This document shows positions 53,627 to 64,000 of a stretch of 64,000 nucleotides of DNA, piece by piece. The stretch is taken from assembly GCA_013176395.1 (NCBI GenBank), contig JABMLP010000015.1, positions 496,001 to 560,000 on the forward strand. The letters run 5' to 3'. Numbering within the stretch: the stretch's first letter is position 1; the number at the start of each line of letters is the position of its first letter. The notes beneath the pieces are model-generated. The model saw nothing but the letters and a program-made list of their open reading frames with translations, did no database searches and was not told the origin of the DNA. Source of the stretch: Venturia oleaginea (lineage: Eukaryota > Ascomycota > Dothideomycetes > Venturiales > Venturiaceae). The position numbers and the translations under genes are program-made.

Positions 53627-54562
53627 TCATGCCCGCCGAGATGACAACAAAACCATATCCTTCCGAATCCTAAAACTCCCCTTTTCAGCAATCTCAGGCT
53701 CGACCACAGCCCGCACTTTCGCCTCTTGCTCCTCACTCAGCGGCTCATCCCCCCAACTTCCCAAATACGCCAATACCGGGTCGACCGTCGGAACCACAAA
53801 ATCACCAGGGAAAGGTATGGCCTCGACATCCTCAAAATGCTTAACCAGATACTCCGGTGCCGTCTCCGCCGTTATCTTCGCAGCATTGAGAATTTGGCTC
53901 GGTCTCCCAATCGCGGTCCCGAGCTCTAGCAACTCTTGGATGTGTTGCCTTCCGTTCAATGCAGTCTTCAATTTTCCTCCTGGCCGAAGGACACGCGCGA
54001 ACTCTTTGATTGCGGCATCGGGATTATCGAGGTGGTAGAGCATATGGTTCGCGATCACCACATCAAAACTTGCGTCCTCGAATGGCAGGTTTTCTGCGTT
54101 GCATTGCTTCACCGTCGACCCTTCGATTCCCAGATCCCGCAGTCTGTCGCACATTGCGGGAGAGAAATCGGTCAATGTTAGACAGGCTTTTGAGTAATCG
54201 ATGTGGCGCCATAATTCTCCTGTTCCGCCGCCCACTTCAAGGACGTCGCCTGAGATGCCGAGGTGGTCTTCTTGCCAGTTGAACCAGGATTTCGGGTTGG
54301 AGTCGTACGAAAGGATTTCGCCTCTCGCGGACAATTTGTCGCCTGTTTTTGCGTATTGCTTTACTGCGAAATTGGAGGTCCGACATGGTGAGAGTCTTGG
54401 AAAAGGAAATGGAGGAACCTGATTGAACTTTGACAGCGATGGTTGAAAAAGGGTACTCGTCTGTTGCAACGAAGAGCTGTTCTTCTTGAACAATGGAAAT
54501 AGTGAAACGGGGTGTGGTTTGTTGCTGGGGCTTTTGTCAGAATGTGAACAGTTCTCCAACAA
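53627..54562 (-). CDS. Class I SAM-dependent methyltransferase
   Basis: A 311-residue frame. The SAM-binding motif I is VLEVGGGTGELWRH (about residues 108-121), followed by LTLTDFSPAMCDRL (motif post-I), DASFDVVIANHMLYHL (motif II) and FARVLRPGGKLK (motif III), a Methyltransf_11 pattern. The C-terminal part (DEPLSEEQEAKVRAVV, RIRKDMVLL) is typical for bacterial and fungal small-molecule methyltransferases. The first about 65 residues are Ser/Pro/Phe-rich and unlike the family; a short 5' intron or a later start is possible. Substrate unknown. Confidence 0.85.
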   Translation of the reverse strand: MLENCSHSDKSPSNKPHPVSLFPLFKKNSSSLQQTSTLFQPSLSKFNQVPPFPFPRLSPCRTSNFAVKQYAKTGDKLSARGEILSYDSNPKSWFNWQEDHLGISGDVLEVGGGTGELWRHIDYSKACLTLTDFSPAMCDRLRDLGIEGSTVKQCNAENLPFEDASFDVVIANHMLYHLDNPDAAIKEFARVLRPGGKLKTALNGRQHIQELLELGTAIGRPSQILNAAKITAETAPEYLVKHFEDVEAIPFPGDFVVPTVDPVLAYLGSWGDEPLSEEQEAKVRAVVEPEIAEKGSFRIRKDMVLLSSRRA

Positions 54563-54618
54563 TGGCGAAGCACGAGATTACTTCCGAGTTAAGCTAATGG
54601 CCTATCGCGCGAAGCAAC

Positions 54619-55104
54619 TTACTCGAAACCCCTACCACTCGCGTATGCCTGCGCGCTTTCCCTCGCCAGGACTGCTAGTCGGATTACCCGAGCCTGGTTT
54701 ACGTCTTCCAGAATAACAATCTCTCCAAAAGAAATTATGGATTGGGGTGGTTTTCCTGGATTTGAGCGCATTACTAGCTCATGCGGGTCCTGCCCAAGCA
54801 CGGCTGAAGCACACATGGCTCGAATATTTGCAGGGAAGCGGCTCTTATGTCTTTTTCGGAATCGGGCCTTTGAACGTGCGTCTAGATTGTCTCGCTGTTC
54901 TTTGCACGTCTTTAAGTAGTCGCGCGATTCATGGAATCTTGGCCACGTGGACAATGTTGTTGGCTCGACGGCGCAGATCTCTCTCTTGTCCATGGTGATA
55001 ATTTTTTGAAGACACGATTTCTCAGGCTGTCGAAGCTTTTTCAGTATCGATGTTGGCGATACCGACCTCGACTCTGCGTTATACGAAGTGTATCGATCTG
55101 CCAT
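54619..55104 (-). CDS. Hypothetical basic protein
   Basis: The frame from the ATG at 55104 (MADRYTSYNAESRSVSPT) gives 161 residues; in-frame ATGs further up lie within the 3' region of the transporter gene and are less likely. It is rich in Arg and Ser, without membrane segment or known domain. It sits between two minus-strand genes, 78 bp after the transporter stop and 57 bp before the methyltransferase ATG. Coding quality is fair, but no homology is recognised. Confidence 0.35.
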   Translation of the reverse strand: MADRYTSYNAESRSVSPTSILKKLRQPEKSCLQKIITMDKREICAVEPTTLSTWPRFHESRDYLKTCKEQRDNLDARSKARFRKRHKSRFPANIRAMCASAVLGQDPHELVMRSNPGKPPQSIISFGEIVILEDVNQARVIRLAVLARESAQAYASGRGFE

Positions 55105-55181
55105 CTTTACATAGCGGAAAAATGAATAGAAAGTCCTCATTATACTCTGGAATACAATTACAGAAGCTATATCGTCTATTC

Positions 55182-57146
55182 TCAAGGCCGTTCCTCATCC
55201 CGTGTAGAAGAAGTCCCCCGACTACCCAAACCCTCATCATCCTCCTGAATATTCGCCTTATTCATCTCCTCCTCCTTCCCATCATACCCCCTAAACTTCC
55301 AAAAGAACAAAACAGCAGACACGCCCATCGCCACAGCCAACGAAGCATACATAACAACCAACTTCGGATCCCTGGACACAAGACTCAACGCCATACCCAA
55401 GGCACTAGCCACACAAGCCGTCAACTGCATAATCGCCTGCACAACGGCCTTCATATCCTTAGGCGCCTTACTATAAGCATACTCACTCGCCGTCACGAAG
55501 CCAAAAATCTCGGCAACAGCAAGGATGAAATAAACGGGTAACTGCACCCACACGGAAATCCGATTCGGGAGGGTACCGCCCTGCGACTCGGGACAGGATA
55601 AAGGGTATTCGTAACAGGGACCTGTGTTGTAAATTAGTTTCTGCACACCGGCGGCGTAGGCCATTGCCAGGGCGCAGACTACAAAAGCGGCTGTTATGCG
55701 GGCGATGGGGCCGAAGGGGATTTTGCGAACGGCGAGGAGGGAGTAGAGGGATTGGATTGGGGGTCCGAAGATTACGCAGGCGATACCGCTGAAGACTTGG
55801 ATCATGTCGTTTGGGACGTTGTGGAGGTTCATTTGGCCGGCTTGGGAGACTAGGTTGTTGAAGATTTGGTTTATGCAGAGGTAGAAGATTAGGAGGGAGA
55901 GGCTGGGTTGGTTTGGTTAGTTTTGTTGTTGTTGTTTGTTTGTTTTTGTGTTGTTTTGAGGGGGGTGGGGGGTGGGACGGACATTACTCTGCAGGCCATT
56001 AGGCCGCGCTTTATTTCTTCGATGAAGCTGTCGGTCCATGGGACTGTTTTTTGTTTTTGGGTGGATTGGTAGGAGGCTTTTGCGTTTTCGAGTTTGAAGC
56101 CGTTTCTTGCTGCGCAGGTGATTGCTCTTATGGCCATGGGGAGGTTGTTGGTTTTGGTTGGAGAGATTTTGACTGCAATTCATTGTCAGCATTGAGACTC
56201 GTCGCCCTGTTTTCCCAGGTGTTCAGCCTACCGAGCTTATTCGAGAAGAGGGCGAGCACAATGATCGCCACGCAAAGACACGAGGTACAAAGCAGGTAGG
56301 CGGCCCAGAAGTCATATTCCTTCTCCAAGTATGTCGTAGCAATGATGACCAGAGACGCGAAATTGGTGAACCTGAAGCCAGTCAGAATGGTGATCCGACC
56401 TACTAGGAATCGACTTACCAATAATAGATGTTGTAAATTAACTGAACCGTCCTCGTCGCATCAATGATTGCGAATTCTCCATTCTTCTGCTGTACCAATT
56501 TCGGTTTCTTCTGGATGTACTGGTCACCCAGCAAAGGGAAGAAAGTGGCTTTCACGCATCCTGCACCGAGTCCGATGAAGACCATGGCCCATAAAAATCC
56601 GATGAGTCCGGAGCCGTGTTTTAAGGCCATGGGTAGGGAGGTTAGGACTAGCAGTAGACATCCTAATATGTAGACACTGCACAGAATCAGTATCAAGGAC
56701 ACAAAAATTCTAAGGATTACTCACGAAAGTCCAATCATCAACGTTTTGTATCTTCCCAACCATATATCAGACAAGAGTGCAAACAACATCGGCGTCAAGA
56801 ACGAGAACAGAAAGAACGCATTCGATATATTCGTCGCTGTTGATTGTCCCAGCCCCAAAGCCCCTGGTACGGTACCATGTCGTCGTGGATTTTGCAGATA
56901 ATTCTGCCATGGTGCGATGATGCCGAAGTAACATGCTCTTTCTGCTGCTCCGGCTAGAATAACTATCCACGCTGATAGGGGGACTTTATCAGTAATGTGT
57001 GGATATAATTCTGATTCCTCATCGGTGGCATCGCGAGGCTGAAAGAGCCGTTCCGACGAATCCGTTTCGAAGATTGGAATCTTTTTTTCATCTGGCCGGC
57101 CGCTGAGCTCAGAGCTGTCAGATAGAGATGGCTGCCCCATCATCAT
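55182..57146 (-). CDS. POT/PTR2-type peptide transporter
   Basis: Five exons: 57146-56725, 56676-56419, 56371-56232, 56172-55983 and 55902-55182, about 576 residues, normal for the family. It is a proton-coupled di/tripeptide carrier of the plasma membrane. Visible family features are AERACYFGIIAPWQNYLQN in helix 1, LGLGQSTATNISNAF, GLGAGCVKATFFPLLGDQY, IYNIYYWFTNFASL, EIKRGLMACRV and FFWKFRG at the last helix. A long acidic N-terminus precedes helix 1. The introns of 48, 47 and 59 bp have GTRNGT-type starts; the fourth (55903-55982) must start GTCCGT to keep the frame, although GTAATG lies 5 bp earlier. Confidence 0.87.
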
Positions 57147-58807
57147 CGATAAATCGGTTTCTGGAAACGGGATTCGAAGAATTCAATTGTGTGTCTGGGC
57201 TGAGATCAACGTTTATTCTTCCCTCCAAAACATTCATCAACACAAAAGACTTACATGGCTTTGCATCCATCTCCCCAACCCCAACTCGCCACACCGACAG
57301 TCCCACAGTCTACCAAAGAACATGTTAGCATCTAGCCCATCACTCCTTCTCCATCCTTTTTACGGAGTACCCTCTAGCTAAGGAAAGAATCCTGCTCACC
57401 TCAAGAACAAGAGCCACCAAAAAGGGGCACTAGTCCTGCAACAGCGCTACCACGAACAAGGCTGAGTGGAGATCTCGGTAACAATACACGAATACCAAGC
57501 CCCAGAACCACGGGTAAGAGGTACCAAGACAAAACAAGCATGCAGCCACCAAGACCCAACGCCAACAAATCGGTGAACCAGATAACACGGACTATGTGCG
57601 TTTATGAGCTCAAACTTTCTCAGCCTGTCCACGCCATATCCACCCATCCCATCCACACCTTTTACTCTCATGCCGTCGGTTCGCTGGGCGAATTACTCCG
57701 GGTTATCTTTTGTTACATGGTTTCGGGAAGGATGACAGCGAGGTGAGTGAGGTGTTGTATTTACTTACGGCACCCGTTAGGTCTCATGTAGAATAGACAG
57801 TCTCTTTCGTATTTTGGGCCAGCAGGTGTGAATTTTCTGGCTTGTTGTTGTCATACATTCTTCGGCGTGCAGGGATGAGGCGGGACGGTGCTGGCCTTTC
57901 CTGAGACAGGCCGTGTTAGTCTCTACACTCGGAGGGATACTAGCTCCTATTGGATGGACACTTTGGAACTGAACCGTCTATCGTTTGTGATTGCGAGAGA
58001 AGGGGTATATTTGACTCTATATGGTATTATTCTCGCGCGTAATAGCTTGCAGACTGGGATATATGGAGGCGGTGGATATGGAAACGATAACATCCGGAAC
58101 TTATCCATTTCGAGGGCGTACGTATATCAATGAAGTGACAGAATCCTCCTATATCATAAAACACGTATACAACGATATTGCCTTTACGGAGCACGAAACG
58201 CGAAACGCGAGAAGCAGAAACTGTGCGTGTGAAGGCGCGAGATGCAGAAACCGTGCATGTGAAAAAGGCCTTTCTGTGGGGGATGCGAAGCCGTTGACAA
58301 GGCTTGATAGTAGATCAAATGAGTCAGGTGACAATCATCCGGCTCGATATCCCGAGAGATCTAACTGTATAATTTTGGAGAACTGTATATTCATAGAATA
58401 TGGCTGCATGCATCGGGCAGAAGTCCATGTTGCAGTTCTGAGCACGTTTCTTTGCAAAGATCTGGCCCAGGATAAAGATAGCCATCACACCGGCGAAATG
58501 CACCAAAGAAACCTGCTCAGCTGCATGAAGCAGCTTTCGCTGCGGAATTGGGCTCTTCCAGTGTTCTTGCAAACCAGGGAATGGGAAATGGGGATAGACG
58601 TTGGGATCGCACGCACGCGTGAAATTGTTAGGGATATTAAGATGCTGAGCCGTGCATATGATGCTCTTAGATGATTTGAGCATGCATAATGACTCCCATA
58701 TCAATAGCTAAACCAGACATGCCTGCACCTACGCGGCCTGACCTCAAAACGGAGTACACCCCAATGCGGTCTTCTCAGAAACGCCATCGATGCTGATAAT
58801 AATGTAA
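57147..58807. other. Long stretch without supported gene
   Basis: About 1.7 kb. The longest frame, 58021-58674 (+), 217 codons, has two similar Cys-Arg-Asn-rich segments (SRNCACEGARCRNRACE) from a local duplication, but no start context or homology; opposite strand frames overlap. I do not call a gene. Confidence 0.3.
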
Positions 58808-60383
58808 TTACATCTTCCTAGCCTTGATACACGCCATCAAGGAGTGATAACCGCCAAAAACACTGAATGCGTTGTACCCCTGAGCTCTGAGAATGGAAAC
58901 AGCCAGCCGTGAAGTCTCGCCGTCATAGCAGAGAACAAGCAGGGAAGAAGTTTTTGCACCTAGCCTAGTAGATTCCGCTTCGAACTTGGCCTTCAGATTC
59001 CGCCAGTGCATGTGTAGAGCGTTCGAGTCTGAGTAGATGTCGCCGGTTCTTTCGGTCAGCTGCTTGAGTGGACTGCTCGTGGAGCCACACACGTGTTCTT
59101 TTTCGAAATCGTGCTTTTGTCGTAGGTCCAGAATGGTTATCACCGATGTCCCTGAGCTATTGCAAAGTGATTTTGTTCGACAGGAGGGTCGGGCACAAGG
59201 CCTTGGACCGCGTTTCGTTCGTGAAAATTTGGCGATCATTCTCGTGGTTTGTTCTGGAGTGAGTTCCCATCGCTCGTCGTATTTGTCCAGATCGCAGCTC
59301 AGTAAGATCTGTAACAATCGTCAATCGGTCATCCCGTAAGAATTTTGAGTTGGCACGAACCTTGTTGTAAATAGGAGGAAATTTGTCCTCACCCAGTTTT
59401 TGGAAGTAATTATCCATGTACTGATATGGCAAGTCACAGCAGATGAAAACACATGATATCTCGCCAGTAGTCTTGCAAGCCAGATCTTGTAAGGTACCCG
59501 CATCTTTGGCTTTCTGGAGATAGTCGAATAGTCCACAAAGAGCTTCTCCTGAGGAAGGTCCACAAATGATGCCTTCTCGCGATAGGTGCATGGACTTTTC
59601 GTAGGAGTCCACAGATGCAATATGTTCGAAGTCATCTATCGTTTCTCTCCACGGAAATTGGCTGCTTTCAAATCCAGGAAAATGCCTTGGTCCAGGAGTT
59701 GGATCACCAAAAACATTGCAAACACTATACATCTATTAGCTTGAACTGGAATGGTGAACATTCAACACGTACCCAACTACTTTGACAGAAGGTTTCTGAG
59801 ACTTCAAGTACACGCCCGTACCTGTTATACAACCTGAGACATGCCATCAGATGCTAATAGATAACATGAAGCGACTCGCGAACATACCTCCCGTGCCAAT
59901 GGTTGTGCAGAAAACATTAATCTCAGGCAGCTGTTTGAATATCTGAGGTCCCGTCCAGCGCACATGAGATTTCCAATTCTAATATGGTCAATAGCAATTC
60001 CCGATCAAAGTCTGTGTTTGTACACGTACATGTTCATTGTCATATTGGCCAGGATATATGACTTGGTCATCTTTCTTCGCCAGTCGTCTTAGTCTGCTCA
60101 TTACTCCTCTGGGATCGACAGGTTCTTGTTGGGCCAATCCTCCGTACAAAGAGCTACACGAATCAGCGCCAGGGCAATTTGACAGTTGTGAAGGACTCAC
60201 ATCTTGAGACCAAAGAATTGCAGCATTCGTAGTTGATCCGGGTGTTTTTTGTTTGTCAAGTGTGCACAAACGTTCTCGTTGTCCCACAACACACGAGCAG
60301 CCATCCCCAAAGATAGCGCTGTAGATCCACTACTGGCTTCGACGATCGTTTTATTAACTGCAGATGGTTCATGGAGCAACTCT
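58808..60383 (-). pseudogene. Cysteine synthase-rhodanese fusion, 5' part cut off by Copia
   Basis: The remaining exons are 60383-60201, 60153-60030, 59978-59888, 59833-59773, 59724-59361 and 59308-58808, all with regular introns (47-54 bp) and matching phases. The PLP fold is seen in VEASSGSTALSLGMA, GTGGCITGTGVYL and EGIICGPSSGEALCG. A C-terminal rhodanese domain follows (ITILDLRQKHDFEKEHVCGS) with the active-site loop LCYDGETSR. Such enzymes join sulfide to O-acetylserine and are predicted to couple this to sulfur transfer. The N-terminus with the PLP-binding lysine is absent; the frame ends exactly at the Copia LTR (60384). The rest is either beyond the right edge or lost. Confidence 0.85.
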
Positions 60384-60588
60384 TGAATGATACACAGTGA
60401 AAAGATGAGGAGGATTAAGGATTGCATGAGGTTCATAATGAACCGGTGACCGAGCGATAGTTATACAGATGTGATTGCTTTGAAATCAAAAGACGGGTAC
60501 ATGATTCCGACGGCTGTATGCCACCGATATCCACTTCGCGGCTAACTGAAATTGTGGTATCATCCAACAGCGGCTGTATCATCTAACA
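60384..60588 (-). repeat. 3' LTR of the second Copia element
   Basis: About 205 bp on the minus strand, from TGTTAGATGATACAG to TGTATCATTCA. The ends form an imperfect inverted repeat. The boundary is defined by termini only since the partner LTR is outside the window; a start at the internal TGTTGGATGATACC is an alternative. Confidence 0.6.
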
Positions 60589-60642
60589 CACCCTCTCAGG
60601 GCTAGCCTCAGGCCTGACATGACATAGACAGGTGGTGATACT

Positions 60643-63600
60643 TCAGTCCTTGGTGTTGAGGTTTGGTGAAGCCTGATTGGCTGGTTTTGGTGTGGTCGTT
60701 GGAGGTGATTTTGCCAATACCTTGATGACGTGCTCGACGTCAACCATATTGAGTTGAGATAAGAAGTTTTGATGTTGTTGAGGGCTCAGGATTTTCGTCA
60801 TTCCATCAGCGATCATCATAGCAGTGGATATCCAGATAACAATAATGAGAGAGGCTTGAACCTGTTGGCGGAGCCACATTTGGTGGATGTCGACGTGACG
60901 TAACCGAGTGACTAGTTTTGGAGATTCATGGTTCATTAGTTTGACTGTCTGCTGGTTGTCGCAGTGGATGATTGTAGGCTCTTGAGGGTTAAATCTGATA
61001 GCTTCAAAGAAGCGGTTCCACCACATCATTTCGCGTGAAGCGCCAGAAAGAGCGAGGAGTTCAGCTTCAGTGGTAGAAGTTGATACTGTTTTTTGTTTGG
61101 TGGCTCTCCAGTCAATAAGCCCACCGTAAAGGCTGAACGTGAAGCCTTCACTGCTGCGGCGGGTGGCGATATCATCGGCGAAAGATGCATCAGAATGACA
61201 TGAAAAGACGTTCTCAGTTTTGAGGCCATTGAACTGAATTGAGAGGTACCGAGAGTGATATAGATAGATGATGACTTGGTCTGCGGCGTCAGAGCACTGC
61301 TGGCTGGGGTTTTGCAGATGTTCTGAAAGGAGAGAGACTGATTTGGCGATATCGGGTCTTGTGATTGTGGCTGCGAAGTTGATAGATCCAACCTTCTGTT
61401 GATAGGCAAAGATGAACTGCGGAGAGGCCTTATCAAGACGTGGTGTAAGAGGAACATTTGGCATCGGTGAAGAGACGGCTTTTCGTGATGTTAGATTGAA
61501 GCGATTGGTAATCTTTTCGATGTATGCATCCTGCAAGAGACTGATGGTTTTGGCCTCAAAGTTGCGTAGAATGCGGATACCAAGGAAGTACTCAGGGAGG
61601 CCTATCTGTTTGATAGCATACCGAGATCTGAGTTTGGCTTCGAATTCAGTAACGAGGTGACGAGATCTTGGATGACAAGCGACAATAATGTCATCCACAA
61701 AGAAGAATACCAGCAAGTCTTGTTTCTCAAAGAGACATGGAATTCCTGGCATAGGAGTAAGGCCAAAAGATTCGAGGGTTTCGCTGAAGTTACGTTGCCA
61801 AAGAAGAGGTGATTGGCGAAGTCCGTATAATGCACGGAGGAGTAACAAGACACCATTGCCTGGGAAGCCGTCAGGATACCTGACGTACACAGTCTCGTTA
61901 ACGTTGGCATTGATGTATGCATTGACAATATCGTATTGCCACATGTCGAGTCCGAAAGCAGCAATGAGGGCCATCATGAAGCGAAAGATTCGTGCAGCGA
62001 GGGTTGTTGCTGCAGTTTCTGCCATGGTCGTTTGAAGGTCACCTCTTACACAGAGACGTGCTTTGAATTTGGTGACATAGCCGTCAGAATCCGATTTGTA
62101 CGAGAATACCCACATCATAGGGAGTTGCACAATGCTGGGATCCATCTCAGAGGGTGATAGAGGTTTGAAGGTTCCTGCACGGCGGAGGTGGTTGAATTCT
62201 TTCTCTGCAGCTGCAATGAACTGATCGGCGTATGGATGGCGAATCATTTGATGCCAGTACTTGGGAACTGGAGGCATGTCGCTAACATGAAGCCTGGTAG
62301 TGGACGTAGCAAGAGAGAGGGCAAAGTTGAAGCCTACAAGATAGCCGGACAACTCATTGACAGCAGTGATATGAGCCTGATGACGAGTCCTCTTCCCAGA
62401 AATGATGTTTCTGATGTCAGTTTCAGCACCAACTGCGGTGTATTCCTCAGAGAACTCTGCAGTATAGGAGGTTCTAGCAGTGGGAGCTGATGATAGTGCT
62501 GGGGAAGGAGGTTGTACTTGACTGGGTTCAGCTTCATTTTCTCCGCTTTCCTTCTCATCATCGCCATCCTCATCAGATTCTCTGTCACCGGATTGTTCTT
62601 TGTTACTTTCAGTGTCATAGGAGTCAGTGGTTGACTCTAAAGGTAGAGTGGCAGATGGAGTTGGTGATGGAGATGGAAGCTGAGATTGAGGTGCAGGAGC
62701 TTTTGGCGAAGATGATTGGGCAGGAGAGGAGGGCTGAATTGGTTCAGTTACTGAAATTTCACCAAAGTTTGGTGGAGTGAACTGATAAGTGTCAAGTAGA
62801 GACTCTTCTATTCCATCGTTGAGTGAGGGTAATGGCTGCTGGACTTCAATAGCTTCTTCAACCTCCATGATGATGCCCAAGTCTACTTCGGAAGGTTTGT
62901 AGAACTTGGTGGAGTCAAAGGTAACATCTCGGCTTCTGACCACTCTCTTTTGAGAAGGAACCCAGATTCTGAAGATGTTTGATGAATCGTAGCCGACAAG
63001 GTAACCAATATGGGTGCGAGGTTCCATTTTGTCGAGTTTAGCGAGGCGATACCGTAGAGGATAGGCTCTGCAGCCAAAGATTTCAAGATGTGCAAGATTT
63101 GGTTTACGGCCAGTGATGCATTCGTAGGGCGTTTTCCATCCAAGGCGCCGAGTTGGCCAAAGATTGAACAGATATGCTGCACATTTAACGGCATCGGACC
63201 AGAGATTGTGTGGGAGTTTTGCGTGTATTATCATTGAACGAGCGATACGGCAGAGAAAATGTCCTGCTTTCTCAGCCCCTCCATTTTGGGCTTGAGTGTG
63301 TGCTGCAGAGGATTCTCTTTTGATGCCGTGTTGAGCAAGGAATGAATTGAGGCGTTGAGATCTGAAATCATCAGTTTGAAGGAATCGGATCTTGTAACCC
63401 ATTGACTCAATGAGCATTACAAACTCGATGATTGCGTCAACAGATTGGTGCTCTTCCCAGTGATTGGTGACTATATGGTAGCCAAACGTATCACATACCA
63501 GATGAGTTGAGTAGCGATTGTGGTCAATAGAGATTCCATGATGGACCATATCTACTGACACCCTCTCAAATGGGAGTCCAACAGCAACATCAGTATGCCC

Positions 63601-63900
63601 AAAACGTCTTGAGACCTTTCTTTGACCCTTGGCTAAGGAGCAGGACTCACATTTGGCATGATGTGGCTTGTGGTTGTTGGTTGTGATGTGTACACCTGTG
63701 GTATTTGCTTGTAGTTTTGTCAACGCCGCAGGAGAAACGTGACCAAGCATCTCATGCCATTCAAGAGCTGTTGCTTTCTTTGGCGGTCGAGATTGTGTTG
63801 TTTGTGAGGCTAGAGCTGCAGCAGCAACACCTTTGAAGCCAGTAGTGAGAGCAGTTGTCTCGAAATCGGCTGGAGTGTTATTGGGATAACATGTCGGTAA
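60643..63900 (-). CDS. Copia Pol polyprotein (integrase, RT, RNase H), 5' incomplete
   Basis: The frame is open from about 63900 (before the ATG at 63750) to 60643, more than 1,050 codons. In order: integrase finger (WHEMLGH, then CESCSLAKGQ), integrase core with Asp, Asp, Glu in VSVDMVHHG, LQTDDFRSQ and QNGGAEKAG, a variable Pro/Ser/acidic linker, RT with KARLCVRGD, VYVRYPDGFPG and the catalytic FFFVDDIIV box, and RNase H (CHSDASFADD, TSTTEAELLALS). All catalytic residues are present. Upstream of about 63900 the frame changes, so Gag-protease are either in another frame or have suffered a frameshift. The protein copies and integrates the element. Confidence 0.9.
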   Translation of the reverse strand, partial: LPTCYPNNTPADFETTALTTGFKGVAAAALASQTTQSRPPKKATALEWHEMLGHVSPAALTKLQANTTGVHITTNNHKPHHAKCESCSLAKGQRKVSRRFGHTDVAVGLPFERVSVDMVHHGISIDHNRYSTHLVCDTFGYHIVTNHWEEHQSVDAIIEFVMLIESMGYKIRFLQTDDFRSQRLNSFLAQHGIKRESSAAHTQAQNGGAEKAGHFLCRIARSMIIHAKLPHNLWSDAVKCAAYLFNLWPTRRLGWKTPYECITGRKPNLAHLEIFGCRAYPLRYRLAKLDKMEPRTHIGYLVGYDSSNIFRIWVPSQKRVVRSRDVTFDSTKFYKPSEVDLGIIMEVEEAIEVQQPLPSLNDGIEESLLDTYQFTPPNFGEISVTEPIQPSSPAQSSSPKAPAPQSQLPSPSPTPSATLPLESTTDSYDTESNKEQSGDRESDEDGDDEKESGENEAEPSQVQPPSPALSSAPTARTSYTAEFSEEYTAVGAETDIRNIISGKRTRHQAHITAVNELSGYLVGFNFALSLATSTTRLHVSDMPPVPKYWHQMIRHPYADQFIAAAEKEFNHLRRAGTFKPLSPSEMDPSIVQLPMMWVFSYKSDSDGYVTKFKARLCVRGDLQTTMAETAATTLAARIFRFMMALIAAFGLDMWQYDIVNAYINANVNETVYVRYPDGFPGNGVLLLLRALYGLRQSPLLWQRNFSETLESFGLTPMPGIPCLFEKQDLLVFFFVDDIIVACHPRSRHLVTEFEAKLRSRYAIKQIGLPEYFLGIRILRNFEAKTISLLQDAYIEKITNRFNLTSRKAVSSPMPNVPLTPRLDKASPQFIFAYQQKVGSINFAATITRPDIAKSVSLLSEHLQNPSQQCSDAADQVIIYLYHSRYLSIQFNGLKTENVFSCHSDASFADDIATRRSSEGFTFSLYGGLIDWRATKQKTVSTSTTEAELLALSGASREMMWWNRFFEAIRFNPQEPTIIHCDNQQTVKLMNHESPKLVTRLRHVDIHQMWLRQQVQASLIIVIWISTAMMIADGMTKILSPQQHQNFLSQLNMVDVEHVIKVLAKSPPTTTPKPANQASPNLNTKD

Positions 63901-64000
63901 CGCAGTATCAGGTGATGTGATGGCGGATAGTCAGCTTGAGGATTCCCTGGCGATGACCCACATTGGGCCTTCTCTCTGAAAGATAATGAGTGGTTTGTCG

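Larger units (their letters stand above)
60384..64000 (-). mobile_element. Second Copia retrotransposon, runs off the window
   Basis: Read on the minus strand, its 3' LTR is 60384-60588, preceded by a purine-rich tract (GAGAGGGTG) and a long Pol frame. It is inserted in the cysteine synthase gene. The 5' LTR and Gag lie right of the window. Unlike the element at 14.7-19.5 kb, this copy keeps an entire RT and may be autonomous. The two elements belong to different Copia lineages by sequence. Confidence 0.85.

Noticed and set aside
58021..58674. 217-codon ORF as a real gene
   Set aside because: Composition is irregular, a local duplication inflates it, and the opposite strand is equally open.
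1..64000. TAA and TAG might be read as glutamine in this genome, since many broken frames would then open
   Set aside because: Long intact ORFs (GCP4-like, both Copia polyproteins, BIO2) use only CAA/CAG for Gln, and genes such as the NTF2-like and pogo C readings end at natural TAG/TAA. C-to-T decay explains the pattern better.

Overview
The window is nuclear DNA of a filamentous ascomycete (Pezizomycotina). The signs are many short introns (about 45-150 bp) with GTRNGT donors, CTNAC/CTAAC branch points and AG acceptors, fungal BIO2 and gamma-tubulin-complex genes, a fungal caspase-like gene, DUF6594 and Copia/pogo/Tc1 elements. The protein families remind me of Leotiomycetes, but that placement is only an impression.

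Layout. 1-5.2 kb: the end of a repeat also found at 44 kb, then three decayed paralogues of a coiled-coil family in tandem. 5.5-6.1 kb: a secreted cysteine-rich protein. 6.5-7.8 kb: a complete but inactivated Tc1-like element (DD34E). 9.2-13.4 kb: a nested transposon cluster holding two pogo-like transposases that both lost the catalytic core in frame, a Tc1 3' remnant, a DD38E-type Tc1-like element and a solo LTR. 14-19.9 kb: a very young Copia element with identical LTRs that lacks the reverse-transcriptase core and sits in an already decayed ORF. 21-25.7 kb: another decayed gene and mostly uninterpretable DNA.

25.7-29.9 kb is a conserved island: BIO2 (biotin synthase) divergent from a GCP4-like gamma-tubulin complex gene. 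30-41.3 kb is mixed: a zinc-knuckle gene, a broken coiled-coil gene, a small secreted protein, a broken DUF6594 membrane-protein gene and, divergent from it, a caspase-like gene. 41.3-44.6 kb: tandem and inverted repeats and a MULE-like element. 44.7-57.1 kb is again mainly host genes: two small multi-exon genes, a cysteine-rich membrane/GPI-type protein, an NTF2-like protein, a deaminase, a gene derived from a Copia protease region, an F-box protein, a methyltransferase and a POT peptide transporter. 58.8 kb to the right edge: a cysteine synthase-rhodanese fusion gene whose 5' part is cut off by a second, apparently intact Copia element that runs off the window.

Two themes stand out. First, three transposon ORFs have lost exactly their catalytic core while staying in frame. 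Second, broken genes across the window carry mostly TAA/TAG stops where glutamine would fit, as expected from C-to-T change at CpA (RIP-like mutation). Exon joins are given in the text of each entry; all models come from reading the sequence only.
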